The position numbers were made by a program, and so were the translations under genes. The notes beneath the pieces were generated by a model. The model was given only the letters and a program-made list of their open reading frames with translations. It had not been told where the DNA came from and made no database searches. This document shows, one piece after another, positions 56,803 through 64,000 of a stretch of 64,000 nt of DNA. The DNA is taken from the NCBI RefSeq assembly GCF_003319095.1, contig NZ_QOHI01000001.1, forward strand, positions 744,001 through 808,000. The letters run 5' to 3'. The stretch comes from Blastococcus sp. TBT05-19 (lineage in GTDB: Bacteria; Actinomycetota; Actinomycetes; Mycobacteriales; Geodermatophilaceae). Position 1 is the first letter of the stretch; each line of letters begins with the position of its first letter.

Positions 56803-59800
56803 AGGCCTTCGACGTCTGCGCGGCCCTGCCCACCGGGACCACCGTCCTGGAGGCCAGCGCCGGAACCGGGAAGACGTTCACCATCGCCGCGCTCACCGCG
56901 CGCTATGTGGCCGAGGGCGCGGCCGACCTCTCCCAGATCATGCTGGTCACCTTCGGCAACGCCGCCTCCCGCGAGCTGCGCGACCGGGTGCGGGAGCGGC
57001 TGGTGTCCGCCGAACGCGGCCTGCGCGACCCGGCGGCGGCCCGGGAGGACGACCGGGACCCGGTCCTCCAGCTGCTGGCCGACGCCGACCCCGCCGAGCT
57101 GGAGCGGCGGCGGGAGCGGCTGGCGCGGGCGCTCGCCGGCTTCGACGAGGCGACGATCGCCACCACGCACTCGTTCTGTTCGCAGATGCTGGCCGGGCTG
57201 GGCATGGCGGCCGACGCCGACCCCACCGCCGCCTTCGTCGAGGACATCAGCGACCTCGTGCGGGAGGTCGTCGACGACCTCTACGTGCGGGTCTTCGCCG
57301 GAGCCGCCGATCCGCCGTTCCTCACGCACGCCGAGCTGCTCGAACTGGGCCTGCGCGCCGTGGGCAGCGACCGGCAGGCCGAGCTGTGGCCGCTGGACGG
57401 TGACGGCGACTCCGGACGGCGGCGGCGAGCCGCGGAGGCGGTCCGCGGCGAGGTGGAGCGCCGCAAGCGGCTGGCCGGACTGGTCGACTACGACGACTGG
57501 CTGTCGCTGCTCCGCGACGCCCTGGCCGACCCGGCGGCGGGCGCGGTCGCGTGCGAGCGGATCGCCGCCCGCTACCGGGTGGTCATGGTCGACGAGTTCC
57601 AGGACACCGACCCGGTGCAGTGGGAGATCCTCGACCGGGCCTTCCACGACCGCACGACCCTGGTGCTGATCGGCGACCCGAAGCAGGCGATCTACGCCTT
57701 CCGCGGCGGCGACGTGACCACCTACCTCGCCGCCGCGGCGGAGGCGACCACCGAGGCGACCCTGGGCACCAACTGGCGCAGCGACGCCCCGCTGCTCGGC
57801 GCGCTGGACCAGGTGTTCGGCGGCGCAGCCCTCGGGCACGAGCGCATCGTCGTCCGCTCCGTCGAGGCGGCGCACACCGAGGCTCGGCTCTCGCGCGCGG
57901 GCGCCCCGCTGCGGCTCCGACGGCTGGGCCGGACCGGCCACGGCCGGGTGTGGCGGGGGTTCCCCGCGGTCGGTCGGCTGCGCGACGCGGTGGCCTGCGA
58001 CGTGGCCGCCGACGTCGTCGACCTGCTGTCCGGGCCCGCCGAGTACGACGGACGGCCGGTGCAGCCGGGCGACATCGCGGTGCTCGTGCGCACCAACGCC
58101 CAGGGCCAGTTGGTGCGCGAGACCCTCGGACGCGCCGGGGTCCCGGCGGTCTTCGCCGGCGGCGGCAGCGTCTTCGCGACACCCAGCGCGCGGTCGTGGC
58201 TGCGGCTGCTGGAGGCCCTGGAGCAGCCGCACCGCGCGGGCCGGGCGCGCTCGGCCGCGCTCTCGGTGTTCCTCGGGTACGACGAGGAGACCCTCGACGC
58301 GGCCGGGGACGAGCTCGCCGACAGGCTCGGTCCGCAGCTGCGCCGGTGGGCCGACACGCTCGCCGAACGCGGCGTGGCCGCCTTCCTCGAGGTGCTCACG
58401 GCCGAGGTGGGGCTGCCCGCCCGGGTGCTCTCCCGCCCGGACGGCGAGCGGGTGCTGACCGACCTCCGGCACATCGGCCAGGTGCTGCACGCCGCGGTGC
58501 AGCGGGAGTCCCTCGGTCTCACCGCCCTCGTGGAGTGGCTGCGGCGCCGCATCGCCCAGGCCTCCGTGGAGGGCGCCGACGAACGCAGCCGGCGACTGGA
58601 GTCCGACGCCGCAGCGGTGCAGGTCATGACCGTGCACGTGAGCAAGGGTCTGGAGTTCCCCGTCGTCTACGTGCCGTTCGGCTGGGACCGGTGGGTGCCC
58701 GACAACCCGCAGGTGCTCCGGCTGCACGACGAGCAGGGACGCCGGGTGCTCGACGTCGGCGGCCCCGGAGGAGCCGGCTACGCGCAGGCGCGCGCCCGCC
58801 ACGAGGCCGAGGAGTCCGGTGAGGACCTCCGGCTGCTCTACGTCGCGCTGACCCGTGCGCGCTGCCAGGTGATCGCCCACTGGGCGCCGAGCGGCAACAC
58901 CGCCGCCGCGCCCCTGAACCGGCTGCTGTTCGGCGCCGCGGGTGCCGGAGCCGAGCCACCGGCGCGCATCCCACCGCCCGGCGACGACGACGCCGAGGCG
59001 GTCCTGGCCGCGCTGGCCGCGCGGTCGCACGGCGCGATCGACGCCGAGGAGGTCGGCAGCCGGCCGGTGCCACGCTGGGAGCCGCCGGTGCCCCCGGCGC
59101 CGGAGCTGTCGGTCAGCCGGTTCACCCGCGCGCTGGACGACGACTGGCGGCGCACCTCCTACAGCGCGCTCACCCGCAGCGCGCACGACGCGGCGCACGA
59201 GCAGCACCTGGCCAGCGAGCCCGACGAGCCGGTCACCGACGACGAGCGCGACGCGGAGCTGCCGGTGCCCGAGGAGCCGTCCGCCGACGCGCTCCCGTCG
59301 CCGCTGAGCGACCTCCCCGGCGGAGCGACGTTCGGCACGCTCGTGCACGACGTCCTCGAGGACCTCGACCCCGCGAACCTGGACGAGCGCTGCGCCGACG
59401 CGGTGGCGCGGCACCTGGTGCCGGGGGTGACCGCCGAGGCGCTGGCCGACGCGCTGCGACCAGTGCTGAGCACCCCGCTCGGCGACCTCGGGACCTCGCT
59501 GGCCGGGGTGGCAGCGGCCGACCGGCTCGCCGAGCTCGACTTCGAGCTGCCGCTGGCCGGCGGGGACGCCGCGGTGCTGCACGCGACGCTGGCCGACGTC
59601 GTCGCGCTGCTCCGCCGCTACGACCTCGGCTCGCTGGCCGGGTATCCCGATCTGATGGCCGCCCTCGAACCGCAGGCGCTGCGCGGCTACCTCACCGGCA
59701 GCATCGACGCCGTGCTCCGGCTGCCGGGACCGGTGTTCGCCGTCGTCGACTACAAGACCAACCGGCTCGGCACCGAGCCGCTGACCACGTGGCACTACCG

Positions 59801-60056
59801 GTCCGACGCGATGGCCGAGGAGATGCGGCGCACCCACTACGTGCTCCAGGCGCTGCTCTACTGCGTCGCGCTGCACCGCTACCTGCGCTGGCGGCTGCCC
59901 GGCTACGACCCCGAGCAGCACATCGGCCCGGTGCTCTACCTGTTCGTGCGGGGCATGGCCGGCCCGGACACTCCCGCCGGCGCCGGGGTCTTCAGCTGGA
60001 CGCCGCCGCCCGGCCTGGTCGCCGAGCTCTCCGACCTGCTGGCGGGTCGGTCGTGA
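56799..60056 (+). CDS. recB: Exodeoxyribonuclease V subunit beta (RecB)
   Basis: A 1085-aa UvrD-like helicase fused to a nuclease. Walker A is EASAGTGKT (K25); the DExx motif is VMVDEFQDTD (D265-E266); helicase motif V/VI text VMTVHVSKGLEFPVVYVPF and LLYVALTRAR is present. The C-terminal RecB nuclease keeps FGTLVHDVLE, SIDAVL and VVDYKTN (D984, K986), so nuclease activity is expected. The GTG start overlaps recC by GTGA, and the end overlaps recD in the same way. Confidence 0.95.
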   Translation: MKAFDVCAALPTGTTVLEASAGTGKTFTIAALTARYVAEGAADLSQIMLVTFGNAASRELRDRVRERLVSAERGLRDPAAAREDDRDPVLQLLADADPAELERRRERLARALAGFDEATIATTHSFCSQMLAGLGMAADADPTAAFVEDISDLVREVVDDLYVRVFAGAADPPFLTHAELLELGLRAVGSDRQAELWPLDGDGDSGRRRRAAEAVRGEVERRKRLAGLVDYDDWLSLLRDALADPAAGAVACERIAARYRVVMVDEFQDTDPVQWEILDRAFHDRTTLVLIGDPKQAIYAFRGGDVTTYLAAAAEATTEATLGTNWRSDAPLLGALDQVFGGAALGHERIVVRSVEAAHTEARLSRAGAPLRLRRLGRTGHGRVWRGFPAVGRLRDAVACDVAADVVDLLSGPAEYDGRPVQPGDIAVLVRTNAQGQLVRETLGRAGVPAVFAGGGSVFATPSARSWLRLLEALEQPHRAGRARSAALSVFLGYDEETLDAAGDELADRLGPQLRRWADTLAERGVAAFLEVLTAEVGLPARVLSRPDGERVLTDLRHIGQVLHAAVQRESLGLTALVEWLRRRIAQASVEGADERSRRLESDAAAVQVMTVHVSKGLEFPVVYVPFGWDRWVPDNPQVLRLHDEQGRRVLDVGGPGGAGYAQARARHEAEESGEDLRLLYVALTRARCQVIAHWAPSGNTAAAPLNRLLFGAAGAGAEPPARIPPPGDDDAEAVLAALAARSHGAIDAEEVGSRPVPRWEPPVPPAPELSVSRFTRALDDDWRRTSYSALTRSAHDAAHEQHLASEPDEPVTDDERDAELPVPEEPSADALPSPLSDLPGGATFGTLVHDVLEDLDPANLDERCADAVARHLVPGVTAEALADALRPVLSTPLGDLGTSLAGVAAADRLAELDFELPLAGGDAAVLHATLADVVALLRRYDLGSLAGYPDLMAALEPQALRGYLTGSIDAVLRLPGPVFAVVDYKTNRLGTEPLTTWHYRSDAMAEEMRRTHYVLQALLYCVALHRYLRWRLPGYDPEQHIGPVLYLFVRGMAGPDTPAGAGVFSWTPPPGLVAELSDLLAGRS

Positions 60057-61825
60057 TCCCGGTCCGGGCCGAGGGCCTGCTGCGCGAGTTCGCCGCGGCC
60101 GGGGTGCTGACCGCCGCCGACGTGCACGTCGCGCTGCGGCTCGCCCGGCTCGGGAACGAGCAGCGGGAGACGGTGCTCCTGGCCGCGGCGCTGGCGGTGC
60201 GCGGCGTCCGCGCCGGATCGGTGTGCGTGGAGCTCGCCATCGTCGCCGACTCGGTGGCGCCCGACGAGGACGCGCCCCCGGTCGAGCTGACCTGGCCGCA
60301 GGACTGGACGGCCCTCGACGACAGCCCCCTGGTCGCCGTCGGGGCCGACGCCTCGTGGCGCCCGCTGCGCCTCGTCGACGGCCTGCTCTACCTGGACCGG
60401 TACTGGCAGCAGGAGCAACTGGTCCGCCGGGAACTCGACGAGCGGGCCGCCCGCCCGGCACCGCCGGTCGACCTGGCCGCGCTGTCCGCGCTGTTCGACG
60501 GCCCGGCCCCGGACCTGCAGCGGCTCGCGACGGCCGTCGCCGCGGGCCGCTGGGTCAGCGTCATCACCGGCGGACCCGGCACGGGCAAGACGCACACGGT
60601 CGCGCGGCTGCTCAAGCTGCTGCTCGACCAGGCGGGCCCGCGGCCGCGCATCGCGCTGGCCGCGCCCACCGGCAAGGCCGCCGCGCGGCTCCAGGAGTCG
60701 GTGCTGGAGCAGGCGGCCGCCGTGGGCCTGCCGCGGGACCTCACCGCCTCCACGCTGCACCGCCTGCTCGGCTGGCGCCCCGGCAGCAGCAGCCGGTTCC
60801 GGCACGACGCGACGAACCGGCTGCCCTTCGACGTGGTCGTGGTGGACGAGTCCTCGATGGTCTCGCTCACGATGATGGCCCGGCTGCTGGAGGCGCTGCG
60901 GTCGACGACGCGGCTGGTCCTGGTCGGCGACCCTGACCAGCTCACCCCTGTCGACGCGGGCGCGGTGCTCAGCGACCTCGTCCACCGCCCCGCACCTCCG
61001 GAGGCGGCGGCGACGGTGCCCGCCGAGGCGGTCGCCGACGGCACGGAGCTCGACGAGGAGGCCCGCCGGCAGCTGCGCAACGGCGTCGTCCGGCTGCGGG
61101 TGTCCCAGCGGTACGGCCCGGCGATCGCCGGGTTGGCGGAGGCGGTGCGGATGGGCGACGCCGATCTGGCGCTGGAGCTGCTCGAGACAGAGGAGGGGCT
61201 CGTGCTCGACCCCGGAACCGAGGCCCTCGAGGAGCGGATCGGCGCGGTGGCCGGCGAGATGCGGGCGGCCGCCGAGCGCGGGGACGCCGCGGAGTGCCTG
61301 GCGCTGCTCGGGCGGCACCGGCTGCTCTGCGCCCACCGGCACGGCCCGTTCGGCGTCTCGGTGTGGAACGACCGGATCGGCCGGCTCACCGGCGCGATGC
61401 CGGGGGAGTGGTCGCCGGGGCTGCCGCTCCTGGTCACCGCCAACGACTACGAGAACTCCCTGTGGAACGGCGACACCGGCGTCGTGGTCCGGACCCCCGA
61501 CGGGGTGCGGGCGGCGTTCCTCCGCGGGCAGTCGCCGGATCTCGTGCCGCTCTCCCGGCTGTCCTCGGCCGGCCCCGCGCACGCGCTGACGGTTCACCGC
61601 AGCCAGGGCAGCCAGTTCGACGAGGTGACCGTGCTGCTGCCGCCGGCGTCGTCACCGCTGCTGACCCGGGAGCTGCTCTACACCGGGGTCACCCGCGCTC
61701 GGCGGCGGGTGCGGGTCGTCGGCTCCGAGGCGTCGGTGCGGGCGGCCGTCGGCCGGCAGGTGGTGCGGGCCAGCGGCCTGCGCCGAGGTGCGCCACCCGC
61801 GCTGGGGAGCGTCGGGAACACCTGA
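60053..61825 (+). CDS. recD: Exodeoxyribonuclease V subunit alpha (RecD)
   Basis: A 590-aa superfamily 1B helicase. Walker A is ITGGPGTGKTHT (173-180), Walker B is VVVVDESSMVSL (D265-E266), with LVLVGDPDQLTPVDAGAVL and the C-terminal ALTVHRSQGSQFDEV and LYTGVTRARRRV motifs. It is the 5'-3' motor of RecBCD. Coupled to recB by GTGA. The gene ends 37 bp before tmRNA. Confidence 0.95.
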   Translation: MIPVRAEGLLREFAAAGVLTAADVHVALRLARLGNEQRETVLLAAALAVRGVRAGSVCVELAIVADSVAPDEDAPPVELTWPQDWTALDDSPLVAVGADASWRPLRLVDGLLYLDRYWQQEQLVRRELDERAARPAPPVDLAALSALFDGPAPDLQRLATAVAAGRWVSVITGGPGTGKTHTVARLLKLLLDQAGPRPRIALAAPTGKAAARLQESVLEQAAAVGLPRDLTASTLHRLLGWRPGSSSRFRHDATNRLPFDVVVVDESSMVSLTMMARLLEALRSTTRLVLVGDPDQLTPVDAGAVLSDLVHRPAPPEAAATVPAEAVADGTELDEEARRQLRNGVVRLRVSQRYGPAIAGLAEAVRMGDADLALELLETEEGLVLDPGTEALEERIGAVAGEMRAAAERGDAAECLALLGRHRLLCAHRHGPFGVSVWNDRIGRLTGAMPGEWSPGLPLLVTANDYENSLWNGDTGVVVRTPDGVRAAFLRGQSPDLVPLSRLSSAGPAHALTVHRSQGSQFDEVTVLLPPASSPLLTRELLYTGVTRARRRVRVVGSEASVRAAVGRQVVRASGLRRGAPPALGSVGNT

Positions 61826-61838
61826 CTGGCGCGGAGCG

Positions 61839-61844
61839 CTACGC
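61839..61844 (+). promoter_or_regulatory. Possible -10 hexamer of tmRNA
   Basis: TACGCT lies 19 bases upstream of the mature 5' end, allowing a short leader that RNase P would remove. No convincing -35 was seen. Confidence 0.35.
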
Positions 61845-61862
61845 TGTCTGCACAACTGCACA

Positions 61863-62238
61863 GGGGGTGATTGGTCTCGACTTCGGTCGGGTGACCAGGG
61901 GAAGCGAGCCGAGGAAGCCAACGATGAGCTCGTTAACCACGCGTTGGAAAAAACACAAGCGCCGATTCCAATCAGCGCGACTTCGCTCTCGCTGCCTAAC
62001 AGCAGCTAGGCGAGTCTGTCAGCCCGGGTTCGTCATCGGCCCGGATCCTGGCATCAGCTAGATGACTCACTGCACGTGCCGGTCGCGGGTACGTGCGGGA
62101 CATCAAACAGTGACTGGGCCCGTCACGTCGACTTGTCCGCATGATCGACGGGGTCGAGCAGAGACAGCGCGGACTGCGCTCGGAGAAGCCCTGGTTGTAC
62201 GTCGAAGGACGCGGGTTCGATTCCCGCCACCTCCACCA
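61863..62238 (+). ncRNA. ssrA: Transfer-messenger RNA
   Basis: 376 nt. The 5' end GGGGGUG pairs with CACCUCC near the 3' end, followed by ACCA (CCA encoded at 62236-62238). The T-arm GCGGG-UUCGAUU-CCCGC is at 62211-62227. The conserved 5' text GGTCTCGACTTCGGTCG is present. The tag frame runs 61961-61999 and reads ADSNQRDFALAA then TAA. It rescues stalled ribosomes together with SmpB, whose gene is at 45.6 kb. The tag ends in ALAA, the usual proteolysis signal. Confidence 0.97.
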
Positions 62239-62259
62239 CCACACCCACCCCTGAACGTC

Positions 62260-62296
62260 AAGCCGGGGCCACCGCGAACAGCGGTGGCCCCGGCTT
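62260..62296 (+). terminator. tmRNA terminator
   Basis: AAGCCGGGGCCACCGC (62260-62275) and its exact complement (62281-62296) flank the loop GAACA. It begins 22 bases after the CCA end of tmRNA. Confidence 0.88.
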
Positions 62297-62353
62297 CGTC
62301 GTCCACCGGCCGCCGCATGCTTCGGTCATCCCCACGACGACTCGGCGGCTGGC

Positions 62354-62594
62354 CTAGAGCATCTCGAGCGGGGCGTTCGCCGTCGGTGGCGGGAAGATCC
62401 GGTCCAGCTGGTCGAGCTCGTCCTGGGTGAAGCCGGTTCTCGATCGCGTGGGCGCTGTCGATACCGGTCCGGGAGGCGGACGGCTGGATGTCGTGGCCGC
62501 CCGGATCCTCACCCAGGTACCAGGTGCCCATGCCCAGGCGCGGGACGGCGGCTCCGCCGGGCAGGGTCACGGCGTGGGCGCTGGTTTCCGTCAT
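62354..62594 (-). pseudogene. Internally deleted aldo/keto reductase pseudogene
   Basis: On the minus strand the ATG at 62594 begins TLPGGAAVPRLGMGTWYLGEDP, the N-terminus of an aldo/keto reductase. About 45 codons on, the frame is lost. A second frame gives the family C-terminus (GFTQDELDQLDRIFPPPT, then APLEML and TAG at 62354-62356). Only ~240 bp remain of a gene normally ~850 bp long, so the catalytic core (Asp/Tyr/Lys/His) was removed by deletion with a frameshift. The flanking 62297-62353 and 62595-62704 hold no gene. Confidence 0.75.
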
Positions 62595-62705
62595 GGCTCG
62601 CGCCCCTCGAGGATGGAAGGCGGAATCCGGAACGACACATCCGCTGCGACGGATGCCGGTGGCTGCCAGAGCCCGACCGGGCGCATTCGCCCGTGACACC
62701 GGGCG

Positions 62706-62763
62706 GCGGGCGGCGGAATCGGTCACCTGACGGATGTCGGCCCAGGGGAGCAGGACCTACCGT
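62706..62763 (+). promoter_or_regulatory. Promoter/operator of the FMN reductase, first copy of a repeated block
   Basis: The block 62706-62748 recurs almost exactly at 63461-63502 upstream of the next gene. It contains CGGTCA-CC-TGACGG (62720-62733), a near-palindrome; then TGTCGG (62735-62740) as -35, a 17-base spacer, and TACCGT (62758-62763) as -10. Confidence 0.6.
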
Positions 62764-62808
62764 CGGGAAGCAGCGGCGGGTCCGCCGCGGGCGCCGATGG
62801 AGGCTCAC

Positions 62809-63393
62809 ATGTCGCAGTCGCCAGGGACCACGTACAAGGTCGGCTACTTCGTGGGGAGCCTCTCCTCCACGTCGATCAACCGGATCCTGTCCCGCTCGCT
62901 GATCCGACTCGCCCCGCCGGATCTGGAGTTCACCGAGATCCCGATCGGGAATCTGCCGCTGTACAGCCCAGACCACGACAGCGACTACCCGCCGGAGGCC
63001 CGGGCGCTCAAGGACGCGATCGCCGGGTCGGACGCACTGCTGTTCGTGACCCCGGAGTACAACCGGTCCATCCCCGGAGCCCTCAAGAACGCCATCGACT
63101 GGGCCTCCCGCCCCTGGGGCAAGAACTCGTTCCACCACATCCCGGCCGCCGTGATCGGAGCGTCCATCGGGGCCATCGGCACCGCGGTGGCGCAGCAGAG
63201 CCTGCGTGGAGTGCTCAGCTTCTGCAATGCCCGGCAGATGACGTCACCGGAGGCATACGTCCAGTTCACGGCGGAGGGATTCCGTGACGACGGGGAGGTC
63301 GTCGACGAGACCACGGCCGGCTTCCTCAAGGACTTCATGGAGGAGTTCAGGGACCACCTGGTGCGGGTGCTGACGGTTCTGCCCCGGCCGTGA
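62809..63393 (+). CDS. NADPH-dependent FMN reductase family protein
   Basis: A 194-aa flavodoxin-like reductase. The FMN phosphate loop is GSLSSTSINR (~16-25) and the family signature TPEYNRSIPGALKNAIDW starts at residue 81. Such enzymes reduce FMN, quinones, azo dyes or chromate with NADPH. The ATG at 62809 is chosen: GGAGG lies 5 bases before it, and the predicted promoter lies downstream of earlier in-frame starts. It shares its promoter block with the following monooxygenase gene. Confidence 0.9.
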   Translation: MSQSPGTTYKVGYFVGSLSSTSINRILSRSLIRLAPPDLEFTEIPIGNLPLYSPDHDSDYPPEARALKDAIAGSDALLFVTPEYNRSIPGALKNAIDWASRPWGKNSFHHIPAAVIGASIGAIGTAVAQQSLRGVLSFCNARQMTSPEAYVQFTAEGFRDDGEVVDETTAGFLKDFMEEFRDHLVRVLTVLPRP

Positions 63394-63427
63394 CCCCGAG
63401 CGTCCCTCCTGACCAGGGCCTTCCTCG

Positions 63428-63449
63428 ACGATGGGGACCTAGCCATCGT
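63428..63449 (+). terminator. Short hairpin after the FMN reductase
   Basis: ACGATGG and CCATCGT flank an 8-base loop, 34 bp after the stop codon. Confidence 0.5.
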
Positions 63450-63460
63450 GTCGCCGCGCG

Positions 63461-63518
63461 GCGGGCGGCGGAATCGGTCAACTGACGGATGTCGGCCAGG
63501 GGGGTTCCGGCCTAGCGT
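63461..63518 (+). promoter_or_regulatory. Promoter/operator of the ABM gene, second copy of the repeated block
   Basis: Nearly identical to 62706-62748. It holds CGGTCA-AC-TGACGG (63475-63488), TGTCGG (63490-63495) as -35, a 17-base spacer and TAGCGT (63513-63518) as -10. The spacing from palindrome to both promoter hexamers is the same in both copies. Confidence 0.6.
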
Positions 63519-63554
63519 GCGGACCGACTCACCTTTCGGGCCGGAGGAGCCGAC

Positions 63555-63863
63555 ATGAACAGCAAGACGACCAAGGCGCTCGTCGTGAGGCTCACCGCCA
63601 AGCCGGAGACCTGCGACGAGGTGGCGGCATTCCTCGCCGGCGCCGTGGAACTCGCCAACGGCGAGAGCGGCACGACCGTATGGTTCGCCCTCCGCACCGA
63701 CGAGTCCACCTTCTGGATCGTCGACGCCTTCCCCGGCCCGGCCGAGCGGCAGGCGCACCTCGACGGCCCGATCGCGGCGGCGCTGATGCAGAACGCCGAC
63801 CGGTTGCTGGCCACCGATCCGGAGATCTTCCCTGCGGACGTGCTGGCCGCCAAAGTTCCCTGA
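63555..63863 (+). CDS. Antibiotic biosynthesis monooxygenase (ABM)-like protein
   Basis: A 102-aa ferredoxin-like dimeric alpha/beta-barrel protein. It has the ABM/YgiN pattern: ALVVRLTAKPETCDEVAAFL, the GTTVWFALRTDESTFWIVDAFPGPAERQAHLDGPIAAAL core, and no cofactor motif. GGAGG precedes the ATG. Relatives act on quinols without cofactor. Its promoter is a copy of that of the FMN/quinone reductase upstream, so both are probably induced by one signal. Confidence 0.82.
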   Translation: MNSKTTKALVVRLTAKPETCDEVAAFLAGAVELANGESGTTVWFALRTDESTFWIVDAFPGPAERQAHLDGPIAAALMQNADRLLATDPEIFPADVLAAKVP

Positions 63864-63938
63864 GTACGGGCCGGCTCTCGATACCGCAGTGTGGACAGAA
63901 CGCGATCTTGTTGTGACCGCCGATCGGCAAAGATCAAC

Positions 63939-63944
63939 TACAGT
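63939..63944 (+). promoter_or_regulatory. -10-like hexamer before the riboswitch
   Basis: TACAGT lies about 40 bases before the riboswitch core and could start its transcript. The stretch 63864-63938 shows no gene. Confidence 0.35.
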
Positions 63945-63983
63945 CGGCTGACCTGGAGAGACGCATTTCGGGGACAACCCCAC

Positions 63984-64000
63984 CACGGGGTGCTGGCGAA
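63984..64000 (+). ncRNA. Partial TPP riboswitch, cut by the window end
   Basis: CACGGGGTGC followed by TGGC matches the 5' strand of the thiamine pyrophosphate riboswitch (the GGGGTGC box). The second conserved box (CTGAGA) and the gene, expected to be thiamine-related such as thiC, would lie beyond position 64000. Confidence 0.45.

Noticed and set aside
62687-62704. Small hairpin CGGGCG-CATT-CGCCCG as a terminator
   Set aside because: No gene ends just upstream on the plus strand, and it lies next to the promoter block; a structural role is unclear.
62734-62809. Longer FMN reductase starting at 62734
   Set aside because: The predicted promoter -10 lies downstream of that start, and a strong GGAGG marks 62809.
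62239-64000. Attachment site or genomic island downstream of tmRNA
   Set aside because: No copy of the tmRNA 3' end was found by eye to position 64000, and no integrase gene is present. Only the deleted reductase hints at past events.
1-64000. CRISPR array, rRNA or tRNA genes
   Set aside because: No regularly spaced repeats and no tRNA or rRNA core sequences were seen apart from the tRNA-like domain of tmRNA.

Overview
The window is very high in G+C, with strong G/C bias at third codon positions, many GTG/TTG starts, frequent stop/start overlaps (GTGA, ATGA) and many apparently leaderless genes. This points to an actinomycete (Actinomycetota). The prfB-ftsE-ftsX-smpB order, a tmRNA tag ending DFALAA, the EccC/EssC-type ATPase with WXG100 proteins and the Tad pilus operon all fit that phylum. 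The gene repertoire resembles Geodermatophilaceae, but that is only an inference.

Region by region. 1-7.5 kb: AzlC/AzlD amino-acid exporter, an aquaporin, a soluble MgtE-N/CBS protein overlapping a DUF1003 membrane protein, a PhzF-like isomerase with an EamA exporter, and a membrane protein coupled to an NAD(P)-binding reductase. 7.5-13.6 kb: a malyl-CoA-lyase-like CoA ester lyase, two acyl-CoA dehydrogenases, a DHFR-like reductase, a DUF4230 protein and a quinone oxidoreductase. The gene ends here carry unusually strong hairpins.

13.7-27.9 kb is the standout: a probable eight-gene operon that looks like a non-canonical type VII secretion (ESX/Ess-like) locus. It encodes a ~936-residue secreted Gln/Ala/Asp-rich, probably coiled-coil protein, an orphan periplasmic-binding-fold lipoprotein-like protein, a transmembrane Ser/Thr kinase with a DFS motif and an ectodomain, and a 1458-residue FtsK/SpoIIIE ATPase with N-terminal beta-grasp-like and FHA domains. 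These are followed by a WXG100-like helper, a WXG-headed hydrophobic candidate substrate and two unknown proteins. A WXG100 gene of the GFVTD-like type lies convergently beside it. A kinase next to an FHA-bearing motor suggests phospho-threonine control of secretion.

28-40 kb: EthD protein with a TPP enzyme, an alpha/beta hydrolase, a compact Tad pilus operon (cpaF-tadB-tadC-pilin-tadE-tadE-like) behind a perfect palindrome at its promoter, a large membrane protein, a lipoprotein with a polyproline/Arg-Asp-repeat secreted protein, and CutA. 40-53.5 kb: a PAS-GGDEF-EAL protein, prfB, ftsE, ftsX, smpB, a quinone oxidoreductase/amidohydrolase/VOC run, a double GNAT, an SCO6745-like protein, an SLC13 transporter, a truncated coding remnant and corA. 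53.6-61.8 kb: recC-recB-recD, overlapping by 4 bp each. 61.9-64 kb: tmRNA (ssrA), whose partner smpB lies 16 kb upstream, an internally deleted aldo/keto reductase pseudogene, then an FMN reductase and an ABM-type monooxygenase that share a near-identical promoter/operator. The window ends inside what looks like a TPP riboswitch.
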